DNA of 64,000 nucleotides from Lentilactobacillus fungorum (lineage in GTDB: Bacteria; Bacillota; Bacilli; Lactobacillales; Lactobacillaceae), in contig NZ_BNJR01000010.1 of assembly GCF_016860605.1 (NCBI RefSeq), positions 62,001-126,000 on the forward strand. The letters run 5' to 3'. The position numbers and the translations under genes are program-made. The notes beneath the pieces were generated by a model, which saw only the letters and a program-made list of their open reading frames with translations, was not told where the DNA came from and did not search any database. Shown here one piece after another: positions 1 through 8,328 of the stretch. Numbering within the stretch: the first letter of the stretch is position 1; each line of letters begins with the position of its first letter.

Positions 1-1028
1 ATCAACCGTTTAGGAAGTTATTTCGAGTACCATACAGTGGGTATAACGACTCACTGATTTTTGAAAATCATGGATTAAGTTCCTACAGTTCGACGTTGAA
101 TTCTCATACCCACCATGTATTGGCGAATCTCGGATTTTCTAGCCGAAATATTCGGCGAATCGACATGTTTGGCAGCACGCCGGTAACCCAGCACTTATTA
201 GGATTGAAATATAACTATTATATTGGTAATCACACAAATCAATTGCAAGTTCAAAAAAACGTTGCTGGATTAGGATTTATGACCAGTCAACGAATCCAGG
301 GGTTGCAATTTGTTGAGAATCAACCATTTGATAACCAGAATCGGCTAATTCAAGCAGAGGCTGGCAATTCGCGTCAATATTTCAAGCGACCAGCAGTTAT
401 GAGTTCTAGTGAACAGACTTTCCGCGATTTCTACCAATATAAGGTACAGTTTAAAGCAAAAATTGGGGGCCCTCACTATTTGTACTTGCCGAATGTCCGG
501 CTTCATGGGGTTACCTTCTACATTAATGGCAAAAGGCTGTCGGGGCTGTATAGCGGCTTGGGGACTGAAATGATTCCATTAGGGCGCATGCAATCAAATC
601 AAGTCGGGACACTGACCATCAATGCTAAAAAAGAACTACCGGATCCGGCCTTGCATATCAGCGGGTTGGATCAAGGCCAATTTGACCGAGTTGTTAAAAA
701 GCTCAATCGCCACCAATTGCGAGTAGAGAATCTGCGGCAATTAAATTGGCATGGTGGTCATTTCAAGGGAACGGTTCACGTTGGGGCAAAACAGCGGACG
801 TTGTTGCTGAGTATTCCGTATGATAAGGGTTGGCAGCTTAAGGTAGACGGCCAAAGCCAACCGGTAAAAAAAGTGGCTTCTGGTTTTGTTGGCGCGACAT
901 TATCGACGGGAAAGCATCAGGTCGCATTTAATTATCGAATTCGCGGACTGACAGCCGGAATTAGTCTATCAGTATTAGGTGCCTTGATGGTAGTTGGCAC
1001 GATAATTTTTAAAAAGAGTCGGTTATAA
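1..1028 (+). CDS. YfhO-family membrane protein, C-terminal part (partial at window start)
   Basis: The frame is open from base 3 and continues without a stop to 1028, so 341 residues of a longer protein are visible; the TTG at 96 is internal, not a start. The visible part is an extracytoplasmic beta-rich domain (phrases such as YSGYNDSLIFENHG and YSSTLN) followed by one membrane segment close to the C-terminus (ISLSVLGALMVVGTIIF) and a basic KKSRL tail. This layout is that of the YfhO family, large multi-spanning proteins linked in other Firmicutes to glycosylation of cell-wall polymers. The N-terminal membrane domain lies upstream of the window. The family call is from motif recognition; the substrate cannot be said. 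Confidence 0.75.
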   Translation, partial: QPFRKLFRVPYSGYNDSLIFENHGLSSYSSTLNSHTHHVLANLGFSSRNIRRIDMFGSTPVTQHLLGLKYNYYIGNHTNQLQVQKNVAGLGFMTSQRIQGLQFVENQPFDNQNRLIQAEAGNSRQYFKRPAVMSSSEQTFRDFYQYKVQFKAKIGGPHYLYLPNVRLHGVTFYINGKRLSGLYSGLGTEMIPLGRMQSNQVGTLTINAKKELPDPALHISGLDQGQFDRVVKKLNRHQLRVENLRQLNWHGGHFKGTVHVGAKQRTLLLSIPYDKGWQLKVDGQSQPVKKVASGFVGATLSTGKHQVAFNYRIRGLTAGISLSVLGALMVVGTIIFKKSRL

Positions 1029-1179
1029 ATGTAAAACTTTTTCAACAATTGTGAAAATTTCAAAGGATTCTGTTAAGTGATTATTTCGGCTAATCATTGG
1101 TACAAAGGCAAATTAAAGAAAATATAATCAGTTTTACTTCTTGTGCATCAAAAAAACCGAAAAACATTGTACAAAGCAC

Positions 1180-1208
1180 TTGCGAAAATTCTTTTCAAAT
1201 CATATAAT
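1180..1208 (+). promoter_or_regulatory. Promoter of gnd
   Basis: TTGCGA at 1180-1185 and a perfect TATAAT at 1203-1208 are separated by 17 bases, and gnd begins 58 bases downstream. A GntR-type box (1233-1244) lies in the transcribed leader. Confidence 0.75.
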
Positions 1209-1232
1209 GTGGGTGTAAGAAATAGCAGTCAA

Positions 1233-1244
1233 CTAGTATATTAG
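1233..1244. promoter_or_regulatory. Candidate GntR-type operator (CTAGTATATTAG) in gnd leader
   Basis: One mismatch from the box at 24681-24692 (CTAGTATATCAG). It lies 24 bases after the gnd -10 element and just before the ribosome site, a roadblock position like the boxes at uidA and the two symporters. Member of the ten-site set described in the findings. Confidence 0.5.
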
Positions 1245-1265
1245 ATGAAAGAGGTAGAATGTCTT

Positions 1266-2168
1266 ATGCAAATTGGTATGATTGGTCTTGGAAAGATGGG
1301 GCTTAACCTAGTTAAGAACATGATTCGTAATGGTAATGAAGTTGTTGCATTTGATTTGAACTCGGATAATGTTAAATTAGCCCAGGAAGCTGGGGCAACT
1401 CCGGCAACAAGTAACGAAGACCTCGTTAACAAATTAAGCGCTCCTCGCACGGTTTGGATTATGGTACCAGCAGGCAAACCAACGGATTCAACTGTTAACG
1501 ATCTAGTTAAGCTACTTTCAAACGGTGATTACTTGATTGATGGTGGCAATTCATATTATGAAGACTCAATTCGCCATAGCCAAATTGCTGAAAAAGCGGG
1601 TATTAATTTCTTTGATTGTGGTACCTCTGGCGGCAAGAATGGTGCCTTAAATGGTGGTAACTTTATGATTGGCGGCCCTAGTGCCGAAAAGTTTGACCAT
1701 ATCAAGCCATTATTTGAAGACATTTCACAACAGGATGGCTACTTGTATACGGGCAAGCCTGGTTCAGGACACTACTTGAAGATGGTGCATAACGGTATTG
1801 AATACGGCATGATGGAAGCAATTGGTGAAGGTTACGACGTATTGGATCACAGTCCGTATGATTATGATAACGAAGCGGTCGCTAAAGTCTGGGTCAACGG
1901 CTCGGTTATCCGTGGCTGGCTCATGGAATTAGCTCAAGAAGCGTTTGCTAATGACGCTAACCTAGACAAAATTACCGGTAAGATGTTCTCATCAGGCGAA
2001 GGCAAATGGACGGTTCAAGAAGCATTGAAGCAAGGTATTCCGGTACCAGTTATTACTGACTCATTATATGCTAGACAACGTTCGGAAGAGGAAGATACTT
2101 TCACAGGAAAGGTCGTCTCAGCATTGCGCCACGGATTTGGTGGGCATGCGATGGATATGAAGAAGTAA
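1266..2168 (+). CDS. gnd: 6-phosphogluconate dehydrogenase (decarboxylating), short form
   Basis: Oxidises 6-phosphogluconate to ribulose 5-phosphate and CO2 in the cytoplasm, the entry to the pentose phosphate/phosphoketolase route. The product (300 aa) starts with the dinucleotide motif GLGKMG, followed by substrate-site blocks GGNSYYEDS, SGGKNGALNGG and KMVHNGIEYGMME. The length matches the short NAD-type enzymes (GndA/YqeC class) rather than the 470-residue form. I chose ATG 1266 because AAAGAGGT (1248-1255) is 10 bases upstream; an ATG at 1245 would put the ribosome site inside the gene. The gene has its own strong promoter and a candidate GntR box, which ties it to the gluconate genes at 24.7-27.4 kb. 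A hairpin-repeat array starts three bases after the stop. Confidence 0.9.
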   Translation: MQIGMIGLGKMGLNLVKNMIRNGNEVVAFDLNSDNVKLAQEAGATPATSNEDLVNKLSAPRTVWIMVPAGKPTDSTVNDLVKLLSNGDYLIDGGNSYYEDSIRHSQIAEKAGINFFDCGTSGGKNGALNGGNFMIGGPSAEKFDHIKPLFEDISQQDGYLYTGKPGSGHYLKMVHNGIEYGMMEAIGEGYDVLDHSPYDYDNEAVAKVWVNGSVIRGWLMELAQEAFANDANLDKITGKMFSSGEGKWTVQEALKQGIPVPVITDSLYARQRSEEEDTFTGKVVSALRHGFGGHAMDMKK

Positions 2169-2170
2169 GA

Positions 2171-2281
2171 GTGCGAAAATAAGCGCTTAGAAAGCGGAGC
2201 TTAAAGCCCCCTAACCTAAAATCCCGGTTCTGGATTTTAGGTTAGGGGGCTTTAAGTGCAGCTTTCTGCTTATTTTCGCAC
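2171..2281 (-). repeat. Long-hairpin repeat, full copy (gnd array, subfamily II)
   Basis: A near-perfect inverted repeat of about 111 bp: GTGCGAAAATAAGC pairs with its complement at 2268-2281, AGAAAGC with GCTTTCT, and CTTAAAGCCCCCTAACC with the mirror arm; the loop is CCGGTTCT. Read on the minus strand it has the same core as the uxuB and gap arrays (GCAGAAAGCTGCAC...TAAG / CTTA...GCTCCGCTTTCTAAGCGC) but a different outer stem. It starts three bases after the gnd stop codon and has no terminal T-run, so it does not look like an ordinary terminator. Confidence 0.85.
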
Positions 2282-2555
2282 GTTTCAGCTAAAGAGCCTA
2301 AGAACCTAAAATCCCGGTTCTGGATTTTAGGTTAGGGGGCTTTAAGTGCAGCTTTCTGCTTATTTTCGCACGTTTCAGCTAAGCAGCCTAAGAAGCTAAA
2401 ATCCCGGTTTTGGATTTTAGGTTAGGGGGCTTTAAGTGCAGCTTTCTGCTTATTTTCGCACGTTTCAGCTAAGCAGCCTAAGACCTAAAATCCCGGTTCT
2501 GGATTTTAGGTTAAGGGGGCTTTAAGTGCAGCTTTCTGCTTATTTTCGCACGTTT
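2282..2555 (-). repeat. Three tandem partial copies of the long-hairpin repeat, period 90 bp
   Basis: The sequence from the inner stem through CGTTTCAGCTAA-N-AGCCTAAG is repeated in tandem; the ATCCCGG loop segment recurs at 2221, 2311, 2401 and about 2490. Each partial copy lacks the outer 5' arm, so only the inner hairpin (CCTAAAATCC / GGATTTTAGG) can form within a unit, although all outer 3' arms could pair with the single 5' arm at 2171. Few differences separate units, so the tandem growth looks recent. Confidence 0.85.
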
Positions 2556-2687
2556 AAAACAGCGAAATAACTTACAAACAAATTTTTACATTAAAAGTTC
2601 ACTTACCTGAATGCTACATTGTCGAAACGCGCGACTAAAAGCAATTTTTTTAGCTGACTTTTTTGGCTAAAGATGCAAGCAATCACT
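2556..2687. other. Intergenic, no feature seen
   Basis: AT-rich spacer between the repeat array and the 3' end of the SDR gene. I see no convincing hairpin with a T-run for either strand. Confidence 0.5.
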
Positions 2688-3431
2688 TTAAATCGACGTA
2701 TAGCCACCATCAGCAACCAGGGTAGCGCCGATGACGAATGAAGCGTCGTCGCTGGCAAGAAAAGCAACTGCCTTAGCAATCTCATCTGGCCTGCCTAAGC
2801 GGCCAAGGGGATGAAGCTTTGCCAGCCGTTCTTTGGCACCGGGGTTCACCTTATCCAATAAGGGAGTGTCAATATATCCAGGAGCAATGGCATTCACACG
2901 AATTCCTTGCTTTGCGTAGGTTGCCGCCAGCGTTTGGGTAAGAATTTTAACGCCACCCTTTGCGGCGCCATAAGCAGTGACGTTTGGCAACCCAACTAGG
3001 CTGTGAATTGAACCGGCGTTGACGATTGCCCCGCCATTTCCTTGCTTGATCATTTGTTCCAACGCATATTTATCGGCTAAGAAAACGCCTGTTAGGTTGA
3101 TGTCAATCGTGTGTTGCCATTTATCCAATGGTAATTCCGTGATGTTAGCATCATTGGCAATCCCGGCGTTGGCAAACATAATGTCCAAGTGACCGAATTT
3201 TTCGACAGTTTTACTAATAAGATTTTTGATGTCGTCTTCGTTGGTAACGTTTGTCTTGACAAACAGGATGTTATCACCAGCGTTTAAACTTGCGGCTACT
3301 TCATCGCCCTTATCTGAATAGTCACCAATTGCGACTTTTGCCCCTTCGTTTAGGAACAATTTAACGGTCTCTAGGCCAATGCCTGATGCGCCACCGGTAA
3401 CGATGGCAACTTTGTTATCAAATCGTGACAA
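2688..3431 (-). CDS. SDR-family NAD(P)-dependent oxidoreductase
   Basis: A classical short-chain dehydrogenase, cytoplasmic. The cofactor motif TGGASGIG lies near the N-terminus, followed by the structural NAG motif (FANAGIAND), the catalytic serine (NAGSIHS) and the YGAAK active-site pair; the C-terminal ADGGYTSI is typical. The substrate cannot be told from sequence. The frame reaches a GTG at 3440, but that codon touches the Shine-Dalgarno AAAGGGAG; the TTG at 3431 has 8-base spacing and gives a 247-residue protein starting MSRFDNKVAIVTGG, so I prefer it. A perfect cre site lies just upstream, which suggests carbon catabolite control. Confidence 0.85.
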   Translation of the reverse strand: MSRFDNKVAIVTGGASGIGLETVKLFLNEGAKVAIGDYSDKGDEVAASLNAGDNILFVKTNVTNEDDIKNLISKTVEKFGHLDIMFANAGIANDANITELPLDKWQHTIDINLTGVFLADKYALEQMIKQGNGGAIVNAGSIHSLVGLPNVTAYGAAKGGVKILTQTLAATYAKQGIRVNAIAPGYIDTPLLDKVNPGAKERLAKLHPLGRLGRPDEIAKAVAFLASDDASFVIGATLVADGGYTSI

Positions 3432-3479
3432 TTGTTGCACTCCCTTTCTAACTAGCAGTAATTACGATTACGCTATAAT

Positions 3480-3493
3480 TGTAATCGCTTACA
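3480..3493. promoter_or_regulatory. cre site (CcpA) upstream of the SDR gene
   Basis: TGTAATCGCTTACA fits the consensus TGNAANCGNTNNCA at every fixed position. It lies about 50 bases upstream of the SDR start, in its promoter region on the minus strand. Confidence 0.65.
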
Positions 3494-3771
3494 CAGCTAT
3501 TAACAAGCATCCTGTTCGTGAATTTAATTGCAAAATCAATATACGCGGATGGCCCTAAAAGATGCTTTTGCCACGTGGCCCCGTTAGCTACGCTGGTGAA
3601 TGACTTAGCTGCTGTTTTGACGTAAAAGCAGCAACTGAGATCAGTTTTTGGTTGTAGGTTTGGCCAAATATTAATAATGCTCTAAGCCACTTTTATAAAC
3701 GGGAAATTAATTTGCGTTCGAGTCACTTTCTTTGTGGTTATAGTGGTAGTTATTCCGAGAAATCATCTTTA
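3494..3771. other. Intergenic between divergent SDR and uidA genes
   Basis: Apart from the cre sites at either end and the uidA promoter, I see no reading frame, repeat or structured RNA here. Confidence 0.4.
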
Positions 3772-3791
3772 TATAATTGAAAGCGCTACCT
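3772..3791 (+). promoter_or_regulatory. uidA -10 element with overlapping cre-like site
   Basis: A perfect TATAAT at 3772-3777 (the -35 region is weak) is followed at 3778-3791 by TGAAAGCGCTACCT, which matches the cre consensus except for the final base. Repression by CcpA at the transcription start is the likely effect. Confidence 0.6.
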
Positions 3792-3821
3792 AAATGTGCT
3801 ATATTTTGGAGTATGTTAATA

Positions 3822-3833
3822 CTGATGTATTAG
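3822..3833. promoter_or_regulatory. Candidate GntR-type operator (CTGATGTATTAG) in uidA leader
   Basis: One mismatch from the box at the two symporter promoters (CTGATGTATCAG on their coding strand). It lies about 45 bases downstream of the uidA -10 element. Confidence 0.5.
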
Positions 3834-3886
3834 TTTTGCTAAGTATTTTTGGTAATCCGTGGAACAGATGTAAGGAGCTGCTGCTT

Positions 3887-5704
3887 ATGTTATATCCAAT
3901 TAGTACGATGAGTCGAACGGTTAGTGATTTGAATGGTATCTGGAAGTTTATGGTGGATCAAGAAGTAACGCCAATCGATCCTGGTCAGCCGCTGCCAAGC
4001 GACGATGTGATGGCGGTGCCGGCATCGTTTAACGATCAAACGGCCGATGCCAAGATTCGCAGCCATACCGGTTATTTTTGGTATCAACGGCGATTTGCGG
4101 TAGCTGATGTTTTAAAAGATCAGCGATTGGTCCTTCGATTTGGTTCGGCAACCCACGAAGCTTGGGTTTATTTGAATGGTCAAGAAGTTGGCCATCATAA
4201 GGGCGGCTTTACACCATTTGAAATTGAGATTAGTGATGATTTGGTTGACGAAGACAATTTATTAACCGTTAAACTGAGCAATATTCTTGATTACTCGACA
4301 ATTCCGGTTGGGAATTACTCTGAGAGTCAAGATGAAAGTGGCCATTTGACTCGTAAAGTCGATGAAAACTTTGATTTCTTTAACTATGCCGGTCTCAATC
4401 GGCCGATCAAGTTGTATTCAACTCCGAAGGCTTATATTGAAGATATTGTGGTTGCGCCAGCAGTTGACTTGGATCAACAGCGAGCTGACGTTCATTTGAC
4501 AGTTAAAAATGGTGGCGAGGTGTTTGATGAAGTTAACGTCACGATTTTAGACCAAGCCGGCAATCCGGTCGCAACCGGAAGTGGGTTGGACGAACATCTG
4601 ATTCTCAATAACGTTCACTTGTGGCAGCCGCTGAAGGCCTATCTATACACAGCGAAAGTTACGGGTATGATTGCCGGAAAAGTCGTTGACGTCTATGAAG
4701 AACCCTTTGGCGTGCGAACGGTTCAAGTCACCAACGGAAAATTTTTAATTAATGGGCGCCCCTTTTATTTCAAAGGCTTTGGCAAGCATGAAGACACTTA
4801 TGTCAATGGTAAGGGGCTCAATGAAGCCTATAATGTCCTTGACTTGAATTTGATGAAGAAAATGGGGGCCAATTCATTTCGGACGTCCCATTATCCGTAT
4901 TCAGATGAGATGATTCGGTTATGCGATCGTGAAGGAATTGTCGTGATTGAAGAAACACCGGCAGTGGGGTTGATGGTCTCGTTTACGTTTGATAACTCCG
5001 AGATTTCAAAGCCTGGCTATCAAGATGACACTTGGAAGGATTTGAACACAGCGGCAGCTCATCGGCAGGCAATTCATGAAATAATGGATCGAGATAAAAA
5101 TCACGCTTGCATTGTCATGTGGTCAATTGCTAACGAAGCGGCCAATTATTCAAAGGGCGCTCATGAATACTTTGAGCCATTATTCAAATTGGCCCGTCAA
5201 CTTGATCCGCAAAAACGGCCATTGACTTACATTGATTTGGTTTGGTCCAATCCACAGTCGGATAAGAGCAGTGATTTACTGGACGTCATTTGTTTGAATC
5301 GGTACTACGGCTGGTATCTTGACACTGGAGATTTGGAAGTTTCTGAAAGAAAAACGCGAGATGAGCTAAAAGCCTGGCAGGCCAAATATCCAGATAAACC
5401 AATTATGTATACGGAATACGGTGCTGATACGATTCCTGGGCTGCACAGTGCCTACGATGAGCCGTGGTCTGAGGAATTTCAGGAAGATTATTACCGAATG
5501 AACAGCAAAGTTTTTGATGAAATCCCCAATTTTGTCGGCGAACAGTTGTGGAACTTTGCGGATTTTCAGACTAAGTATGGTATTCAACGAGTTCAGGGAA
5601 ACAAAAAGGGGGTCTTTACCCGCTCACGGGAGCCTAAATCAGTGGTGCGGTATCTCAGCAAGCGTTGGAATTCAATTCCCAATTTTGATTATAAAAAATC
5701 CTAA
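3887..5704 (+). CDS. uidA: Beta-glucuronidase, glycoside hydrolase family 2
   Basis: Hydrolyses beta-D-glucuronides to D-glucuronate, cytoplasmic (no signal peptide). At 605 aa it matches the 603-residue E. coli enzyme. Visible order: jelly-roll N-domain, immunoglobulin-like domain, TIM barrel. The acid/base is E417 in IANEAANYSKGAHEYF, the nucleophile E510 in MYTEYGAD; NRYYGWYLDTGDLE and the NxK carboxylate-binding motif (GNKKG) near the C-terminus favour glucuronidase over beta-galactosidase. ATG 3887 has AAGGAG nine bases upstream; the frame runs back to 3794 without a ribosome site. First gene of an operon with the GH31 gene, under cre and GntR-box control, feeding glucuronate to UxaC/UxuB. 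Confidence 0.92.
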   Translation: MLYPISTMSRTVSDLNGIWKFMVDQEVTPIDPGQPLPSDDVMAVPASFNDQTADAKIRSHTGYFWYQRRFAVADVLKDQRLVLRFGSATHEAWVYLNGQEVGHHKGGFTPFEIEISDDLVDEDNLLTVKLSNILDYSTIPVGNYSESQDESGHLTRKVDENFDFFNYAGLNRPIKLYSTPKAYIEDIVVAPAVDLDQQRADVHLTVKNGGEVFDEVNVTILDQAGNPVATGSGLDEHLILNNVHLWQPLKAYLYTAKVTGMIAGKVVDVYEEPFGVRTVQVTNGKFLINGRPFYFKGFGKHEDTYVNGKGLNEAYNVLDLNLMKKMGANSFRTSHYPYSDEMIRLCDREGIVVIEETPAVGLMVSFTFDNSEISKPGYQDDTWKDLNTAAAHRQAIHEIMDRDKNHACIVMWSIANEAANYSKGAHEYFEPLFKLARQLDPQKRPLTYIDLVWSNPQSDKSSDLLDVICLNRYYGWYLDTGDLEVSERKTRDELKAWQAKYPDKPIMYTEYGADTIPGLHSAYDEPWSEEFQEDYYRMNSKVFDEIPNFVGEQLWNFADFQTKYGIQRVQGNKKGVFTRSREPKSVVRYLSKRWNSIPNFDYKKS

Positions 5705-5725
5705 TTAATGGAGGAACGGTCTTTA

Positions 5726-8221
5726 ATGAAAGTCAGTCAAAAAGTATTAGATATTAAGCCTGAGCACGATTATTTGTTGGTGAAAACCGATGGCGCGCAG
5801 TTTCAGGTTTACTTGTTAGATGAAAATATTATCCGGATTCGGGGCACTTTCGCCGATGAATTTGCAGCGGAGGAATCTTACGCACTGGTCAAAACAGCTT
5901 GGGCTGATCAGTTGGATGGCCTGTTTAAGGATGAACGGGTACGCGTGTCGCCAATCAAGCCGACAGTTGAAATGACTGACGATGAGTATCTGGTCCCCGG
6001 GCCAAGATACGACCTGCACATTATCAAAGAACCATTTGAATTTAAGGTGACTGATAAAAATGGTGCCGTGCTTCACGAAGATTTGCCAAAGCGATCATTC
6101 ATGCAGGATGATTTAGGACGTTCCTATCATTACGCGAAGATGGGCGATCACAACTTCTTCTACGGCTTTGGTGAAAAGTCTGGTGAGTTAAACAAATTTA
6201 AACGGCGGATGCGAATGCACAATACGGATTCACTGGGGTGGAACGCTGCTAAATCAGACCCGTTGTACAAAATGATTCCATTCTATATTAACTTGGATGC
6301 AAGTCAAAAGACGGCGTTTGGAATGTTTTATAATAATTCGTATGATTCCGTTTTTGATTTGGATAGTGAGCACAGTAATTACTGGAAACGGTTCAGTTAT
6401 TTTGAGTGTGATGGCGGTGATATTGATTTATTCTTTATTGGTGGGCCAACGGTTAAGGATGTCGTTGAACATTACACCGATTTGACCGGCAAAACTGCCA
6501 TGGCACCCTTAGCGTCGCTTGGTTATATGGGATCGACGATGTATTACACGGAACTTGATAGTAATGCTGATCAAGCAATTATCGACTTTGTGGACACTTG
6601 TAAGAAAAATGGAATTCCTTGTGATGGCTTCTTTTTATCGTCCGGCTACACGTCTGGTAGCGATCAAAAACGCTATGTTTTCAATTGGAATAAGAAACGG
6701 TTTCCCGATCCAGAAAGGTTTATTCAGGCACTCAAACAACGAGGTGTCTTGTTAGCCCCCAATATTAAGCCGGGGATGTTATTAACCCATCCATTGATGA
6801 AAGACTTTGAAGCCGGTAACGCCTTTGTGAAGACGCCAGATAAAACGGGAAATGAGGTTGACCAGTATTGGGGCGGTGACGCGCACTTTATCGATTTTAC
6901 CAGCGAAGATGGCCGCAATACTTGGAATAAATTTATGACCAAGTCACTATTATCAAAGGGCATTACGTCAATTTGGAACGATAATAATGAATATGAGATC
7001 AATAATGGTAAGGCCCAAGCGGATGCTGACGGCTTGCACAAACCAATCGAAGGCTTAAAGCCAATTATGTCGACGATGATGGCCAAGTCCGCTCGAAAGG
7101 CTATTCATGATTATAACCCCAATGTACGACCTTATATTACTAATCGGGCTGGGTTTGCCGGGATTCAACGGTATGCTCAGACGTGGGCCGGCGATAACCG
7201 GACGAGTTGGACCAACGTGAAGTACAACGTGCCGACCGTGTTAGGAATGGGCTTGTCCGGCGTTGCCAACCAAGGCTGTGATATTGGGGGCTTTGATGGA
7301 CCAGCACCCGAGCCGGAATTATTTGTTCGCTGGGTTCAAAATGGGATCTTCCAACCAAGGTTTACGATTCATTCTTCCAATGACGATAATACGGTCACCG
7401 AGCCTTGGATGTATCCAAAGTACACGTCATACATTCGCGACGCCATCCGATTACGTTATCGATTGGTCCCATATTTTTACTCATTGCTATTTGAAGCATC
7501 CACGAAGGGCTCGCCAATTATGCGGCCACTGGTCTATGAATTCCAAGATGATCCCAATGTGCTTGAGGAAAGCTTTGAATTTATGCTGGGGCCCTCACTT
7601 TTGGTCGCTAACGTGTTGGATAAAGGCCAAACCATTAAGCCGGTTTATCTACCAAAAGGGGCTAAATGGGTCGATTTAAAGGATGGCCATTATTATGAAG
7701 GCGGCCAAACCTTAAACGTGCCCGTTGACCTTCACAGTATTCCAATGTTTTTGCGCAGTGGTGGCATTATTCCAACGGCGCCCGGATTAACCAATATTCA
7801 TAACGAAACCATTGAAAGCCTTAATCTACTGGTAGAGCCATCAACCACCAGTACGTTTACGCTTTATGAGGATGATGGCAAGACCAATGAGTACCAAAAT
7901 GGCCAGTATCTAACCACCAGGTATCAAGTATCAAGTTCTGATGACGGGGTTGTCATCGCAGTGCATGGTGCTGGCCAGTATCCATCTAAAGTGAAACGAT
8001 TCAACTTGGAAGTATTGTGTCCAAAAACCGCACCAGCCCAAGTTTCAATTGGTGATCAAGAAATTGAACAGTTTTTAAATTACGACAAGTTTGTTCATGC
8101 AAGCCAAGGTTGGTTCTTTAATGGTGAGAACCGTCGGGTGATGGTGAAATTTGAACGACCAACGACTGCTGATTATCAAGTTAACTTGAATTTCTCAGTG
8201 AAGGATTTAATTTCACTTTAG
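5726..8221 (+). CDS. Glycoside hydrolase family 31 (alpha-glucosidase/alpha-xylosidase class)
   Basis: A retaining alpha-glycosidase of 831 aa without signal peptide, so it acts on imported sugars. The nucleophile is D419 in SIWNDNNEYE and the acid/base D490 in WAGDNRTSW. The WND-NE form of the nucleophile motif resembles alpha-glucosidases more than the KTDFGE form of YicI-type alpha-xylosidases, so the substrate stays open. A C-terminal beta-sandwich region (DUF5110 position) includes TLYEDDGKTNEYQNG. The start ATG 5726 has GGAGG at 5710-5714; it follows uidA by 21 bases in the same operon, which points to a substrate carrying both a beta-glucuronosyl and an alpha-linked residue, or to broad glycoside use. 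A terminator follows. Confidence 0.85.
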   Translation: MKVSQKVLDIKPEHDYLLVKTDGAQFQVYLLDENIIRIRGTFADEFAAEESYALVKTAWADQLDGLFKDERVRVSPIKPTVEMTDDEYLVPGPRYDLHIIKEPFEFKVTDKNGAVLHEDLPKRSFMQDDLGRSYHYAKMGDHNFFYGFGEKSGELNKFKRRMRMHNTDSLGWNAAKSDPLYKMIPFYINLDASQKTAFGMFYNNSYDSVFDLDSEHSNYWKRFSYFECDGGDIDLFFIGGPTVKDVVEHYTDLTGKTAMAPLASLGYMGSTMYYTELDSNADQAIIDFVDTCKKNGIPCDGFFLSSGYTSGSDQKRYVFNWNKKRFPDPERFIQALKQRGVLLAPNIKPGMLLTHPLMKDFEAGNAFVKTPDKTGNEVDQYWGGDAHFIDFTSEDGRNTWNKFMTKSLLSKGITSIWNDNNEYEINNGKAQADADGLHKPIEGLKPIMSTMMAKSARKAIHDYNPNVRPYITNRAGFAGIQRYAQTWAGDNRTSWTNVKYNVPTVLGMGLSGVANQGCDIGGFDGPAPEPELFVRWVQNGIFQPRFTIHSSNDDNTVTEPWMYPKYTSYIRDAIRLRYRLVPYFYSLLFEASTKGSPIMRPLVYEFQDDPNVLEESFEFMLGPSLLVANVLDKGQTIKPVYLPKGAKWVDLKDGHYYEGGQTLNVPVDLHSIPMFLRSGGIIPTAPGLTNIHNETIESLNLLVEPSTTSTFTLYEDDGKTNEYQNGQYLTTRYQVSSSDDGVVIAVHGAGQYPSKVKRFNLEVLCPKTAPAQVSIGDQEIEQFLNYDKFVHASQGWFFNGENRRVMVKFERPTTADYQVNLNFSVKDLISL

Positions 8222-8248
8222 GTATAATTAAACCAAGTATTAAGAAAA

Positions 8249-8289
8249 TGGCAACTGGACGCTTTTTTGAAGCGGTTAGTTGCCTTTTT
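8249..8289 (+). terminator. Terminator of uidA-GH31 operon
   Basis: GGCAACT...AGTTGCC outer stem with an inner CGCTT/AAGCG stem, followed by TTTTT. Confidence 0.8.
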
Positions 8290-8328
8290 AGTATTGGTGG
8301 ATTTTTTTATATTAATTTTGAATTGGAA

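Noticed and set aside
2282-2555. Regular 90-bp spacing suggested a CRISPR array
   Set aside because: The whole unit repeats, including the would-be spacers; no 28-36-bp direct repeat with unique spacers and no cas genes.
3794-3886. Extended N-terminus for uidA
   Set aside because: No ribosome site before 3794; AAGGAG lies before 3887 and the family begins there.
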